Assembly (NCBI GenBank): GCA_028819435.1
Contig: JAPPLK010000003.1
Coordinates: forward strand, 1 to 64,000
DNA: 64,000 nucleotides
DNA from: Nitrospira sp.
GTDB taxonomy: Bacteria; Nitrospirota; Nitrospiria; Nitrospirales; UBA8639
Direction: 5' to 3'
Made by a program: the position numbers and the translations under genes. The notes below the pieces were generated by a model. It did no database searches. It was given only the letters and a program-made list of their open reading frames with translations, and was not told the DNA's origin. Below are positions 34,918 through 43,186 of the stretch, in pieces. Position 1 is the first letter of the stretch; the number at the start of each line of letters is the position of its first letter.

Positions 34918-36273
34918 ATGGTTGAAGTTCCTATCAAGCTGTACGTGCAAGGTCTTGCCAAAGAGGCCAATGCCGCAACCCGCGCCGTCGCATTGATGAC
35001 GAGTCAAGACAGAACCATGGCCCTGACGGCCATGGCGGAACAGTTGGAAGCGAGCATGGAAGACGTGTTGGCTGCCAACAAAGAGGATCTCGATGCCATT
35101 CCCAAGGAATGGGGGCCGGATGAGTATCGTAAAGCGAGAGAACTCATTACCGTTACGGAAGAGGACGTTCTCGACGTCGTCGCCCATATTCGGCGGATTG
35201 CGGAAGAACCCGATCCCACGGGAGAAACGTCACAGGCTTGGTTGACGCAAGAAGGTCTGCACGTGCATCGCGTACGCGTCCCGATCGGCGTGATCGCCGT
35301 CATTTCCGAATACGGCCCGTCCGTGGTTGCCGAATCCATGGCGATGTGTCTCCGGTCGGGAAACGTGTGCGTGGTGCGGGGCGGCAAAGAGTGGTTTCGG
35401 ACCAATTTCACGTTGGCGAAGGTCTTGCGTGAGACTGCTGAACAACATGGTGTGCCTCAAGGGGCTCTCACGTTTGTGGATCGTCCCGATCGTGAGGGCG
35501 TGCTTGAACTGACCCGGTTGAGAAACGTAGTACACGGCGTCGTGCCCAGGGGAAAAGCGAGCTTGCGCAAAATTGTCATGGAGCAGTCACGGGTCCCGGT
35601 CCTGGGGTACGACGGCGGCCTGTGTCACGTTTACGTGGATAAAGACGCGGACGTGCCGTTGGCTCAAGGGATCGTGGTCAATTCCAAGATTCAGGATTCG
35701 GGTGCTACCAATGCAGCGGATACGCTGTTGGTCCATCAGGCCATTGCACGACAGTTACTGCCGGGCCTGCTCCGGCGGTTACTCAGTGAATTTACAGTTG
35801 ATCTCATCGGCTGTCCGAAAACCGTCTCCATGATGGGGATTATGGCCATGACCGGACACAAGGGGATTCGAGCGGCCACGGATGAGGATTGGGAACAGAA
35901 AAGACAGGCGCTGACGTTGGGGATCAAGGTCGTCGGTGATCTCGATGAAGGGTTGGCCCATATTGCGGCTTACGGGCCGGGTCATACCGACACCATCGTG
36001 ACCCGTCGTTATGATACCGCGATGCGATTCGTCCGGGAGGTGGATTCCGGTTCGGTCCTGGTGAATGCCTCGACCCGCTTGCATTCGGGTTCGCAGATGG
36101 ACCTGGGTGAAGAACTGGGAACGAATACCTCGCATTTCCACGTGAGAGGGCCGTTGACGCTTCGGTCCCTGACCACGGAAAAATACGTCGCGTTCGGGAA
36201 CGGTCAGTTGCGACAACCCCATCCCGTGCCCCAGGCGTACCAGGATGCGATGATGTTGTCCTCAAAATTTTAG
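34918..36273 (+). CDS. Gamma-glutamyl phosphate reductase (ProA)-like protein lacking the catalytic Cys
   Basis: Clearly homologous to ProA, the NADPH-dependent glutamyl-5-phosphate reductase of proline synthesis: GVVPRGKASLRKIVMEQSRV, GLCHVYVDKDADVPLA, ALTLGIKVV, HTDTIVT, and LTTEKYVAFGNGQLR near the end all align. In ProA the nucleophile is the Cys in a VCNAAETLLVH-type motif; here the same place reads SGATNAADTLLVH, with Thr (codon acc). The substrate loop, usually containing YESRPNVT, reads ISEYGPSVVAES, and the STRFADG motif is STRLHSGSQMDLGEELG. At 451 residues it is also longer than the usual 415-420. It may be an inactive or repurposed paralogue; proB is not adjacent. Ordinary proA function is doubtful. 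Confidence 0.8.
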   Translation: MVEVPIKLYVQGLAKEANAATRAVALMTSQDRTMALTAMAEQLEASMEDVLAANKEDLDAIPKEWGPDEYRKARELITVTEEDVLDVVAHIRRIAEEPDPTGETSQAWLTQEGLHVHRVRVPIGVIAVISEYGPSVVAESMAMCLRSGNVCVVRGGKEWFRTNFTLAKVLRETAEQHGVPQGALTFVDRPDREGVLELTRLRNVVHGVVPRGKASLRKIVMEQSRVPVLGYDGGLCHVYVDKDADVPLAQGIVVNSKIQDSGATNAADTLLVHQAIARQLLPGLLRRLLSEFTVDLIGCPKTVSMMGIMAMTGHKGIRAATDEDWEQKRQALTLGIKVVGDLDEGLAHIAAYGPGHTDTIVTRRYDTAMRFVREVDSGSVLVNASTRLHSGSQMDLGEELGTNTSHFHVRGPLTLRSLTTEKYVAFGNGQLRQPHPVPQAYQDAMMLSSKF

Positions 36274-36326
36274 AGGCGTTTCGCAACCCTCTCTTCCCAA
36301 GGGGCCTACGACCCGGCTTTGCTCAC

Positions 36327-37514
36327 ATGGCCAATTTGGACATTGCGCGGCATCTTGCCGAATGGGGACTTCGCAGGTTTCCGGATGAGGATTCCTATTA
36401 TGCCTGGCAACGGGAATCCCTAACCGGAGAGCAACTCCGGCTTCTTCAACACGCGGTTCAAATCCGTCGTGAAGCAGAAGACGCGGATCAAGCCTTTTAT
36501 GACCTGGCGGCGTCTCCCGACGTCCTTCCCGTTTTGTATAGCCAACGATACGGGTATTACAACGTGCTCGGCCCCGCGATCGCGGACGCATTGGCAGGGG
36601 CACAGTACGTGTTGGACGTGGGGTGCGGGGTTGGCATTCTCACGACCTGGTACGCGACCCGTTTTCCTGACGTGACGTTTGTGGGTGTTGATCGGTCCCT
36701 GAAATCGATCGAAATGGCGCGCCAGTTTGCTCAATGCCATCAACTCGAAAACGCCAGTTTTCACCATTGTGAAATACCCCAACACGATATACCGGGGACC
36801 TTTGATACCATTGTCGCCACGCAGGCCCTGTTTCAATCGGAATCCGACCCCGGCCTGCCAAGCCGAAATTGGACGACCCGTGAACGCGACCGGGATGCCC
36901 GGCAACAGCAGGACCTGGAAGAGCGCACGGGCCTCGGGCCTCGTTTGGACCGGCTGTTGAAAGCGCTGGTGTGCCCGGGAAGGATCGTTCTGTTTGAAAA
37001 GGCCGTGCACCTGGGCAGACGTGTGTTGTTCCAGCGGGCACTGGAAGCGAGGAGTTGTGTTCCCGTTGCGGAGCCGCAATTGTTGACGTATTCGGAACTC
37101 GGTGAGGCGATTGAAGATGGGCCTTTGTACGTCGTGCAGCGAGGTCCTGCGTCTCTTGCGGCAGCGTTTCGGGAAGACGTGCCGCAGGATATGGAAGAGC
37201 CTATCAAGACTCGACTCACACGTATTTGGTCCAAGCAGGAGAGCAGTCCGCCGGACGAATCGCCTCTCTATGAGAACCATAGTCTCGTGGCCCAGGAAGT
37301 CTGGCGAAAACTTCCGGACCGGGTTGTCCTGCGAGAGCAGACCGACGAGGAAGCGGATGGGCGACAACGCCACATTGAATACGGGCGCTGCGCGGGTGAG
37401 TTCTTCTACCTGTATTGGGCGAATACCTTTGATCAACGGCAAATCGTAATCATGGAGCAGGAGCGAAGCGCGCTTTTGGAAAGCTATTACTCCGAAGCGA
37501 TCGGTGAGCGATAG
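36327..37514 (+). CDS. SAM-dependent methyltransferase-like protein
   Basis: A 395-residue protein with a class I methyltransferase core at about residues 90-190: motif I YVLDVGCGVGILTTWYA, acidic motif II FVGVDRSLKSIEMARQF and the post-motif FDTIVATQALFQ. The N-terminal 80 residues are helical and charged, and the C-terminal 150 residues (from about LLTYSELGEAI) have no recognisable domain. The substrate cannot be inferred. It follows the ProA-like gene by 53 bases in the same direction, so they may be co-transcribed. Confidence 0.7.
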   Translation: MANLDIARHLAEWGLRRFPDEDSYYAWQRESLTGEQLRLLQHAVQIRREAEDADQAFYDLAASPDVLPVLYSQRYGYYNVLGPAIADALAGAQYVLDVGCGVGILTTWYATRFPDVTFVGVDRSLKSIEMARQFAQCHQLENASFHHCEIPQHDIPGTFDTIVATQALFQSESDPGLPSRNWTTRERDRDARQQQDLEERTGLGPRLDRLLKALVCPGRIVLFEKAVHLGRRVLFQRALEARSCVPVAEPQLLTYSELGEAIEDGPLYVVQRGPASLAAAFREDVPQDMEEPIKTRLTRIWSKQESSPPDESPLYENHSLVAQEVWRKLPDRVVLREQTDEEADGRQRHIEYGRCAGEFFYLYWANTFDQRQIVIMEQERSALLESYYSEAIGER

Positions 37515-37564
37515 CGAACGGTTCGGCAAGAGAAGCGGGATTGTTCAGGTTTCGGATGGAAAAA

Positions 37565-37640
37565 TGGTGGCGGTGAAGGGTTTCGAACCCCTGGCCCGCG
37601 GCTTATGAGTCCGCTGCTCTACCAACTGAGCTACACCGCC
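37565..37640 (-). tRNA. tRNA-Met (CAT anticodon)
   Basis: Cloverleaf on the minus strand: acceptor ggcggtg/caccgcc perfect over seven pairs, D arm gctc-agttggta-gagc, anticodon loop ctcataa with CAT, T arm aggggttcgaaaccctt, discriminator A and encoded CCA. The anticodon stem gcgga/gccgc has four good pairs and an A-G mismatch at the loop-closing position. The overall form suggests elongator Met; an Ile-type (lysidine-modified CAT) tRNA is less likely but cannot be excluded by eye. Confidence 0.9.
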
Positions 37641-37767
37641 ACGCCACGTTCGAGGATGGATATATCACAAGGCATGAGGTTTCGACAATTCCACTCTTCG
37701 AAAATTAGAGCAAGGCGAGGGTCCAACGAGGAAACAACGTCACCATGCGCCTGATAGAGCAATAAAT

Positions 37768-38961
37768 CTAAGTGGTGCGTTTGTCGTCAATTTCACCGGC
37801 CAAGGCATTCAGAACGCCGAGTGCCTGCTCACTGAGTTCCGCCGGCTGCTCATCGGCCTGTTGGGCGGGGAGGGCGTCGTCTTTGGATTTTGGTCTCGTG
37901 GCTTTGAGGAGATCTTCCTCGAGTTCGTCCAGCGTGGGTTCGGAATCAGCTTGAATGGCGAACAACCGTTGCAGGGCGAAGATGGCCCGGGCGTGGCTGT
38001 GCCAGGGTCCGCTGTGTTCACTGTCATGGACTCGCGTGATCAATTGCCAAAAGCCTGATTCGGCGGCTTCCGGCATAGTGCCGTCCGCAAAGGTCTTGAG
38101 TTTTTCAATCAACGCCTCTTCCGTTCGCTCAATGCCCGGGATGAAGGTGACAATCGACCGTTGGGAGGGTTTTCTGGACAGGACGCGGAACGTTTCTCTC
38201 CAGAGATCCGATTGCGCCTGCTCGGTCCCGGACGTTTCTGCCTCTTGTTCAAGTCTGGCCTGGAGAGCGGACAAGTAGTGGGTCAAGGCCTTGACCTTTC
38301 TTGCGGAGAGGCTGCCCAGCGGGATGCCCCAAATATGCGCGACTTCGTGATCCTGCAGGGGAGCGAGGCCCGAGAGTTCGTACTCCTGCTCCGCGTTTTT
38401 TAATCGCCGCCTTTGTCGTTCCCGTCGCCGGACCAGGGTCTGATATTCAATAAGCATCCGGTCGCGATGATAGTCGTCTTCGGCGATTTCTTCCTGTTCC
38501 AATGCGCGTTCCAACCGGCGGATTTCCGGTCGCGGAAGCGCGGACACGGCAGATTGTTTGCGGTCCTTCAACTCCGCCCGGTCAACGTGAAATTTTGACG
38601 TGAGCAATCCTTCAGCCGCCCGAATGGTCAGATCGGTCAGGGTCATCTGCTTCTTCAGGCATTCGACTTGCAACCAGGGCCGTTCGCGTTTTTGGCGAAG
38701 AAATCCGTTGTATTGGTTGATGCGTTCGGTCACTTCGTGCGTTGCGGCCACAAGCGATTTTTTTTCCTGAGGTTGGTCACCGGCCATGAAACGGGAGTCC
38801 GGCTGATCCTCCACAATGAATTGAACGTCATCTTCAGACGGCTCCAGGTACTGCAGCAGGAGCAGGCGGATCATAATCCGGCTTTGGACGGGCAGGGTCT
38901 CGATGACGGATTCGATAAGTTCAGACGTGAGCGGTGAATGGGTCAGGGTCGTGGTCGTCAT
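37768..38961 (-). CDS. Hypothetical charged, helical protein
   Basis: I do not recognise a family. The 397-residue product is very rich in Glu, Arg, Gln and Leu, with long predicted helices, notably residues 125-200 (PEIRRLERALEQEEIAEDDY and the RRRERQRRRLKNAEQEYEL stretch), which could form a coiled coil. A small hydrophobic region occurs near residues 28-42. No signal peptide or catalytic motif is evident. It is followed five bases upstream by a 73-residue gene in the same direction, suggesting a two-gene unit. Confidence 0.65.
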   Translation of the reverse strand: MTTTTLTHSPLTSELIESVIETLPVQSRIMIRLLLLQYLEPSEDDVQFIVEDQPDSRFMAGDQPQEKKSLVAATHEVTERINQYNGFLRQKRERPWLQVECLKKQMTLTDLTIRAAEGLLTSKFHVDRAELKDRKQSAVSALPRPEIRRLERALEQEEIAEDDYHRDRMLIEYQTLVRRRERQRRRLKNAEQEYELSGLAPLQDHEVAHIWGIPLGSLSARKVKALTHYLSALQARLEQEAETSGTEQAQSDLWRETFRVLSRKPSQRSIVTFIPGIERTEEALIEKLKTFADGTMPEAAESGFWQLITRVHDSEHSGPWHSHARAIFALQRLFAIQADSEPTLDELEEDLLKATRPKSKDDALPAQQADEQPAELSEQALGVLNALAGEIDDKRTT

Positions 38962-38966
38962 GGTCT

Positions 38967-39188
38967 TCAGGCTTCGTCTTTCGCTTCCAGGTATTGGGCC
39001 ACGTATTCACGGACGTCTTGAATTGTTCCCTCGGAGTACAATTTCCGCGGAATTTCCACGACGTGGAGGTCTTCCAGTTTCATGCCACGTTCAATCGCCC
39101 ATTCTTCATCCGAATACAAGGTGACGGCGCCATCCGGATGACGGTACACGAAGAGGATATCTTTTTCTTGATCCTGGATCTCTTCCAT
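38967..39188 (-). CDS. Small hypothetical protein
   Basis: A 73-residue acidic protein starting MEEIQDQEKDILFVYRHPDG, with a short beta-rich N-terminal half and a helical C-terminal end (VREYVAQYLEAKDEA). The ATG at 39188 is preceded by tgagg; a GTG three codons upstream is also in frame. Five bases separate its stop from the downstream 397-residue gene. Function unknown. Confidence 0.6.
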   Translation of the reverse strand: MEEIQDQEKDILFVYRHPDGAVTLYSDEEWAIERGMKLEDLHVVEIPRKLYSEGTIQDVREYVAQYLEAKDEA

Positions 39189-39316
39189 GAGCCTCACGAA
39201 GTGTGACGCGTTTCGGATAACACACCGGAATAAAGTCTGTCAAAAGAATCCTTTATGCAGCTTGCCGTCTGCACCCAGGAGATGAAAAGGGGGCGCGTTA
39301 GACTCCCGCCTTTTTC

Positions 39317-39429
39317 CTCCCCTTTGTAAGGGGAGGATAGGTGGGGTAGAGTTGAACGCCCATAGAGTACGGGGGGCATCCTAGCTGCAGGGTCTACCTC
39401 CCCTCACCCCTCCTTACAAAGGAGGGGAA
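39317..39429. repeat. Palindromic repeat, type B
   Basis: tcctcccctttgtaagggga ... aggtggggtagagttgaacg ... ctacctcccctcacccctcc, then ttacaaaggagggg. It closely resembles the copy after ribD, including the gaacgcccatag interior. Confidence 0.75.
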
Positions 39430-39442
39430 CTCAAGGCTCATG

Positions 39443-40117
39443 TCATTTTGCCGTGACGGGTTGAAAACAGGAGCGACGCCAGAAAACATAGACGGTAAAC
39501 GCTATCAGTGAAAGAAAAAATACCGTCCGAATGCGCCCGTATCCGAAACAGGCAAAGTTGGCCATGGCGTTGCACAAACCGAACGCGGCATAGGCCATGT
39601 ACACCAACAGTGCCCAGGGACGGAGTTTCAGGAACCCATAGCCGATGGCGAGATGCAGGGTGGGGGATTGGGCCTTGGCCAGGAGCCCCGGCAAGCCCTC
39701 GGGTTTGGAACAGAACAGGGTAAGGCTGTATTCGGGATTCGCCAGAATGATGTAGAGGTCCGTGAACGCGGTAAAGAGAAACAAGCCGCCCAGGTACCGA
39801 ACGTCGTGGGCTCGCAGCCAAGCTGTTTTCAGGGCTTCCAGTTGGCCAGGCGGGATGGGGAGGGAGGCTTCATAAGCCTGCAAACACCACCAGGGTACGA
39901 TGATCATCAGAGCAAAAAAGAATCCCGCTCCGGTTCCACCGAGATGGCCGAGTCCCCACGTGATGGTGCCCAATAATCCACCCACGGCCAGGACCCGGGC
40001 CGCGTGGAGAGGATAGCCGCGGACCCATTGCCCCAGACCCGGCACCAGGCAAGACAAGGTGGCGCCTTTGATGGAGGATTCGGTAGCGGACGTTGCCGAA
40101 GAATCCGATGGCTCCAT
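39443..40117 (-). CDS. Multi-pass membrane protein of unknown function
   Basis: I do not recognise a family. The product (about 224 residues from the ATG at 40117; a GTG at 40141 adds eight residues) has five or six hydrophobic segments, including VLAVGGLLGTITWGLG, FFFALMIIVPWWCLQAY, LGGLFLFTAFTDLYIIL and a C-terminal VFFLSLIAFTVYVFW. The early SCLVPGLGQWVRG resembles the short Gly/Pro helical turn of TM2-like small membrane proteins, but the match is weak. It is downstream of the HemQ-like gene on the same strand. Confidence 0.6.
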   Translation of the reverse strand: MEPSDSSATSATESSIKGATLSCLVPGLGQWVRGYPLHAARVLAVGGLLGTITWGLGHLGGTGAGFFFALMIIVPWWCLQAYEASLPIPPGQLEALKTAWLRAHDVRYLGGLFLFTAFTDLYIILANPEYSLTLFCSKPEGLPGLLAKAQSPTLHLAIGYGFLKLRPWALLVYMAYAAFGLCNAMANFACFGYGRIRTVFFLSLIAFTVYVFWRRSCFQPVTAK

Positions 40118-40205
40118 GGTTTTTATCGGGTTCCCGGGCACAAGGTCAGGTTCGGGAGGGCGAGAAGATGAATGGCCGGCTCGCCGCGAAAACCGGGGGG
40201 CGGGA

Positions 40206-40913
40206 TCAGCCGCCGAGAGTATCGAGAGCCTCTTTAAGGCTCTTCATGATACAGGTGAAGATGGGAATGTCTCGCTTCGTGTAGCGACTCCCTTCGGCCT
40301 CGCGCAGGTGCATGACGAGATCGAGAAAGTCTTGCGGTTGGTCCGTTTCAAACGCCACCACGAATTCCTGGTCGTCCAAGCCGAAGGAATAGGTCGTGTT
40401 GAGTTTTACCGATGGGTATTTGTGGCCGATTTCAATGTGTTCATCCATCATCCCCTGCCGGGCGGCCTTGGTCAGGAGGTACCATTCACGGGTCTTCTCG
40501 AAAGGATAGATGAAAATGTATTTGCTGCGCCCTGGTGTGATCTTCAGCCGGCGGCTTTCCTGACCCTCATGCACGTGGTTGTCCACGTACACCGAACGTT
40601 TCGTCATCGAGAGGTAGGAATAAGGGATCGTCAGGTACTTGCCGAGCCCGGTGGCCAACGCCTTGGACATTTGCTCCTGAAAGAGCTCGAGATCGTAGGT
40701 AATGCGCCAGAGCAGGAAATCACAATCGCCGCGAATACCGACCGTGGAATAAGGGACGACAATGACCTTGCCGGTGAATTCCTCAATGGCCCGGGTGAAT
40801 TCTTGCTTCCCGACCTGTCGCTCGTCATGCGGAAGTCTCCGCCAAGCCGGATCGACTTTGAAAAAGATGAAGTTGACGTATTGCCGTTTGGCTGGTTGTT
40901 CTGCGGCAGCCAT
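40206..40913 (-). CDS. Chlorite dismutase-family protein, HemQ (coproheme decarboxylase)-like
   Basis: The 235-residue product belongs to the chlorite dismutase/HemQ superfamily of heme proteins. YIFIYPFEKTREWYLL corresponds to the conserved YPM.K...WY segment of HemQ, whose Tyr is catalytic in coproheme decarboxylation; the proximal heme His is probably in MMDEHIEIG. The distal region reads PSVKLNTTYSFGLDD, without the Arg that marks true chlorite dismutases. HemQ-like activity (last step of the coproporphyrin-dependent heme pathway) is therefore more likely than chlorite detoxification. A ggagg ribosome-binding site precedes the ATG. Confidence 0.85.
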   Translation of the reverse strand: MAAAEQPAKRQYVNFIFFKVDPAWRRLPHDERQVGKQEFTRAIEEFTGKVIVVPYSTVGIRGDCDFLLWRITYDLELFQEQMSKALATGLGKYLTIPYSYLSMTKRSVYVDNHVHEGQESRRLKITPGRSKYIFIYPFEKTREWYLLTKAARQGMMDEHIEIGHKYPSVKLNTTYSFGLDDQEFVVAFETDQPQDFLDLVMHLREAEGSRYTKRDIPIFTCIMKSLKEALDTLGG

Positions 40914-41090
40914 ACGAATTCCTCCCCAGACAGGCTGAATATGAAGCGACTGTAGATTGTATAAAGGTAACTATCTATCAATTTTTTGCCGGTATTGTCA
41001 ACGAAGCGTGGATGCTGGTCATGGTTCATTCCTGGTAGGGGCAGGCCTGCCCTTCCCGCTTGAATCCACGGCAAAAGCCATATACGGTGT

Positions 41091-41771
41091 GTGCCGGTGA
41101 AAAAGGAGCTACCATTGACGAAATCCGGGTTTTATGCAGTACGTGTTGCAGGAGCCGTCCCTTGGTGGCGAACCGGGATGCCACTTGTGGGTTTCGGTCT
41201 CTTGTGTATCGGGGGAGTACTGGGAATTCCGGCGTTGGAAAGCCTGGCGATCGAGGTATCTCCGACGAACGCGCAGGTGGAGCAGGCCGTGGAACACGGG
41301 CTCCGGGCGGCCAAGGACCGCGTGCTGCCGAATCGACTCTATACATGGTTCGGGTCTGACCGGGAATTACATCCCAGGGGGTTCTTGATGACCAAAATGA
41401 GCGGCCTGACCGTGATGGCGAGCCATTTCGGGCTGCGAGGGGAAACTCCCTCTGAAATGGAAATCCAACGCATTCTTGCCGAGGACACCATGCTCGTGAG
41501 CGTAACGATCTTTGGCAAAACCCAGACGTTTGCCGACAACAGTTACATTGTGTTGAAACAAGGCGAGAAACTGGTGAAACCTCTCAGGGTGCGATTCGAC
41601 GGGGTGGCCCAGCGGACAAAAACGTGGCCTAAGGCTCCCCGCTACCAGGCCAAGGTTATCGGCTCCTTTCGGTATGACGCGTTTGATCCGAAAGCAAAGA
41701 CCACGATCATGGTGTTCCCGAGTCAAGGGGACGAGGTCTCGTTCGACGTGGAGTTTTCAGGCATTCCATAG
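41091..41771 (+). CDS. Hypothetical exported protein
   Basis: I do not recognise a family. The 226-residue frame has a hydrophobic segment at about residues 30-52 (MPLVGFGLLCIGGVLGIPAL), probably a signal or anchor; an internal ATG at 41178 would place it at the extreme N-terminus like a normal signal peptide, and a GTG at 41097 is another option. The rest is beta-rich and soluble (SVTIFGKTQTFADNSYIVLK, VRFDGVAQRTKTW). It is divergent from the HemQ-like gene. Confidence 0.6.
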   Translation: MPVKKELPLTKSGFYAVRVAGAVPWWRTGMPLVGFGLLCIGGVLGIPALESLAIEVSPTNAQVEQAVEHGLRAAKDRVLPNRLYTWFGSDRELHPRGFLMTKMSGLTVMASHFGLRGETPSEMEIQRILAEDTMLVSVTIFGKTQTFADNSYIVLKQGEKLVKPLRVRFDGVAQRTKTWPKAPRYQAKVIGSFRYDAFDPKAKTTIMVFPSQGDEVSFDVEFSGIP

Positions 41772-41850
41772 AGGGATGCAGAGTGTTTTCCGGTTACGTG
41801 AGATTTTATTCTTTCTTTATTAATATTATTTAATAAAATTTATTGCACTA

Positions 41851-41880
41851 TTGACATGCCGCAATGAAAAAGACTATAAA
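41851..41880 (+). promoter_or_regulatory. Strong sigma-70-like promoter for the first barrel gene
   Basis: TTGACA, an 18-base spacer and TATAAA, embedded in AT-rich DNA with a preceding A/T tract (taatattatttaataaaat). About 60 bases later an aaggaga ribosome-binding site leads to the ATG. The best promoter match in the window, fitting high expression of an outer-membrane protein. Confidence 0.7.
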
Positions 41881-41942
41881 TCCTGTAATTCAGTGAGTGC
41901 TTTTGTAAACTTTATAACCAGTTAAAAAAAAAGGAGAAACCA

Positions 41943-42944
41943 ATGAAAAAAAATATTTCTTCACTATTGATGCTCGTCATTGTCATCTTTGTGATGGCTC
42001 CAGGCTGGGCCAAGGCACACTCGGAGGGGTTTTACATCAGTAGTGACATTGGCCTCAACGTCGCTTCGGGAATTGATACCACCGGACGCAGCAACGATCG
42101 CGCTAGCGTGTGCGATGAGTACATTAATCCAATGTACGATCAGGTCGAAAGGAGTACGGCAAGTGATGCTTCAGGAAATGCGTACAGCGATTATAACTGC
42201 ACCGGTTCTAATCGTGGCGCAACGGGCGACTGGAAGAACAGTTTCGACAGTGCGACGGGCATTCTGGCCGGAGCGGCGGTGGGCTACAGCTTTGCAAAGC
42301 AAAATCCGAACAGCCCATTGGGCGGTCTTCGCGTGGAATTGGAATACTTCTATCGGCAATCGAAATATGATCAGACGTCCGACGTTGGTAGTGCATCAGG
42401 TGAGAGCGAGGACAAACTCGCGCAGGAACTTGTGCAGACGTACGATCGGATAGGCAGCATGGATTCGCACAATATCTTCGCGAACGTGTATTACGACTTC
42501 GCCAACACCAGCAGGTTCACGCCGTATATCGGGATTGGCGGTGGTCTCGGGGTTACCAACATGGAGTATGGAAGCCTCTGGGCGAGGAACAGCCAGGCGA
42601 GCAGGATCACGACTGGTGCGGGGTTACCCAATGCCAGCCAAATCCAGAATAATCTCGCCAGTACGGCCAGTGTTGAGGACACCATGCTCAGCGACACGCT
42701 CTGGGGGTTCCAGTTCCTGTTCGGGGTGGATTACGCGATGACGGAAAACATGTCGCTGGGACTCAAGGGGCGCTACGTCATGTTTGACTCCTTCGATAGT
42801 GGTGACGGGAGTCTCGTTTGGGATCCGCTACGGGGTCACCGACCGAATCTACGGCTGGACGGAAGCGAACCCGTATCGGGCGCAGTCAGCACCAACAACA
42901 TCCAATTTTTCGGCATCAGCCTGAACATGAAGTATCATTTCTAG
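41943..42944 (+). CDS. Outer-membrane beta-barrel protein, Msp4/P44-like (paralogue 1)
   Basis: The 333-residue product has a signal peptide (MKKNISSLLMLVIVIFVM to WAKA) and a mature barrel starting EGFYISSDIGLNVASG. Alternating hydrophobic strands, a central LAGAAVGYSF, GGLRVELEYFYRQS, SHNIFANVYYDFANTSRFTP, then LFGVDYAMTENMSLGLKGRY, and the last strand FFGISLNMKYHF end in the Phe recognised by the BAM machinery. This resembles the Msp4/P44 family of surface antigens. Two further paralogues lie at 44573-45526 and 52819-53765; the cysteine-bearing CDEYINP segment is shared by the first two. Confidence 0.85.
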   Translation: MKKNISSLLMLVIVIFVMAPGWAKAHSEGFYISSDIGLNVASGIDTTGRSNDRASVCDEYINPMYDQVERSTASDASGNAYSDYNCTGSNRGATGDWKNSFDSATGILAGAAVGYSFAKQNPNSPLGGLRVELEYFYRQSKYDQTSDVGSASGESEDKLAQELVQTYDRIGSMDSHNIFANVYYDFANTSRFTPYIGIGGGLGVTNMEYGSLWARNSQASRITTGAGLPNASQIQNNLASTASVEDTMLSDTLWGFQFLFGVDYAMTENMSLGLKGRYVMFDSFDSGDGSLVWDPLRGHRPNLRLDGSEPVSGAVSTNNIQFFGISLNMKYHF

Positions 42945-43082
42945 TGAATCTCTGCTTTTTCGCCGGCCCGGATACAACAACGACCGGGCCGGCTGAGTGC
43001 GTTCCCTCCCACCGTACGCGCCTTCCATTGTTTCTTGTTCTTATTCCCGGTATGACGATAGCCTTCGACGCCCCCAATATGG

Positions 43083-43107
43083 CATTCTCGCGAAAGCGGG
43101 AATCCAG
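43083..43107. repeat. Palindromic repeat, type C (cattctcgcgaaagcgggaa)
   Basis: Short dyad with the tail cgaaagcgggaatccag, the common cattcccgcgaaagcgggaa type repeat. It lies between the first barrel gene and cinA. Confidence 0.55.
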
Positions 43108-43186
43108 GATCGTTGCTTTCGGTGTTTGTAGTCGCGTTATCCCGGCTCGGGAGCAGGGACATGCCTCATGACACGGGTTTTTCTCA

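Noticed and set aside
39317..39429. Repeated hairpin units considered as a CRISPR array
   Set aside because: Copies are scattered over the window, lack regular spacers and differ in orientation; they are palindromic intergenic repeats.
40206..40913. True chlorite dismutase
   Set aside because: The distal Arg region does not match (KLNTTYSFGLDD), while the HemQ-type Tyr segment does.
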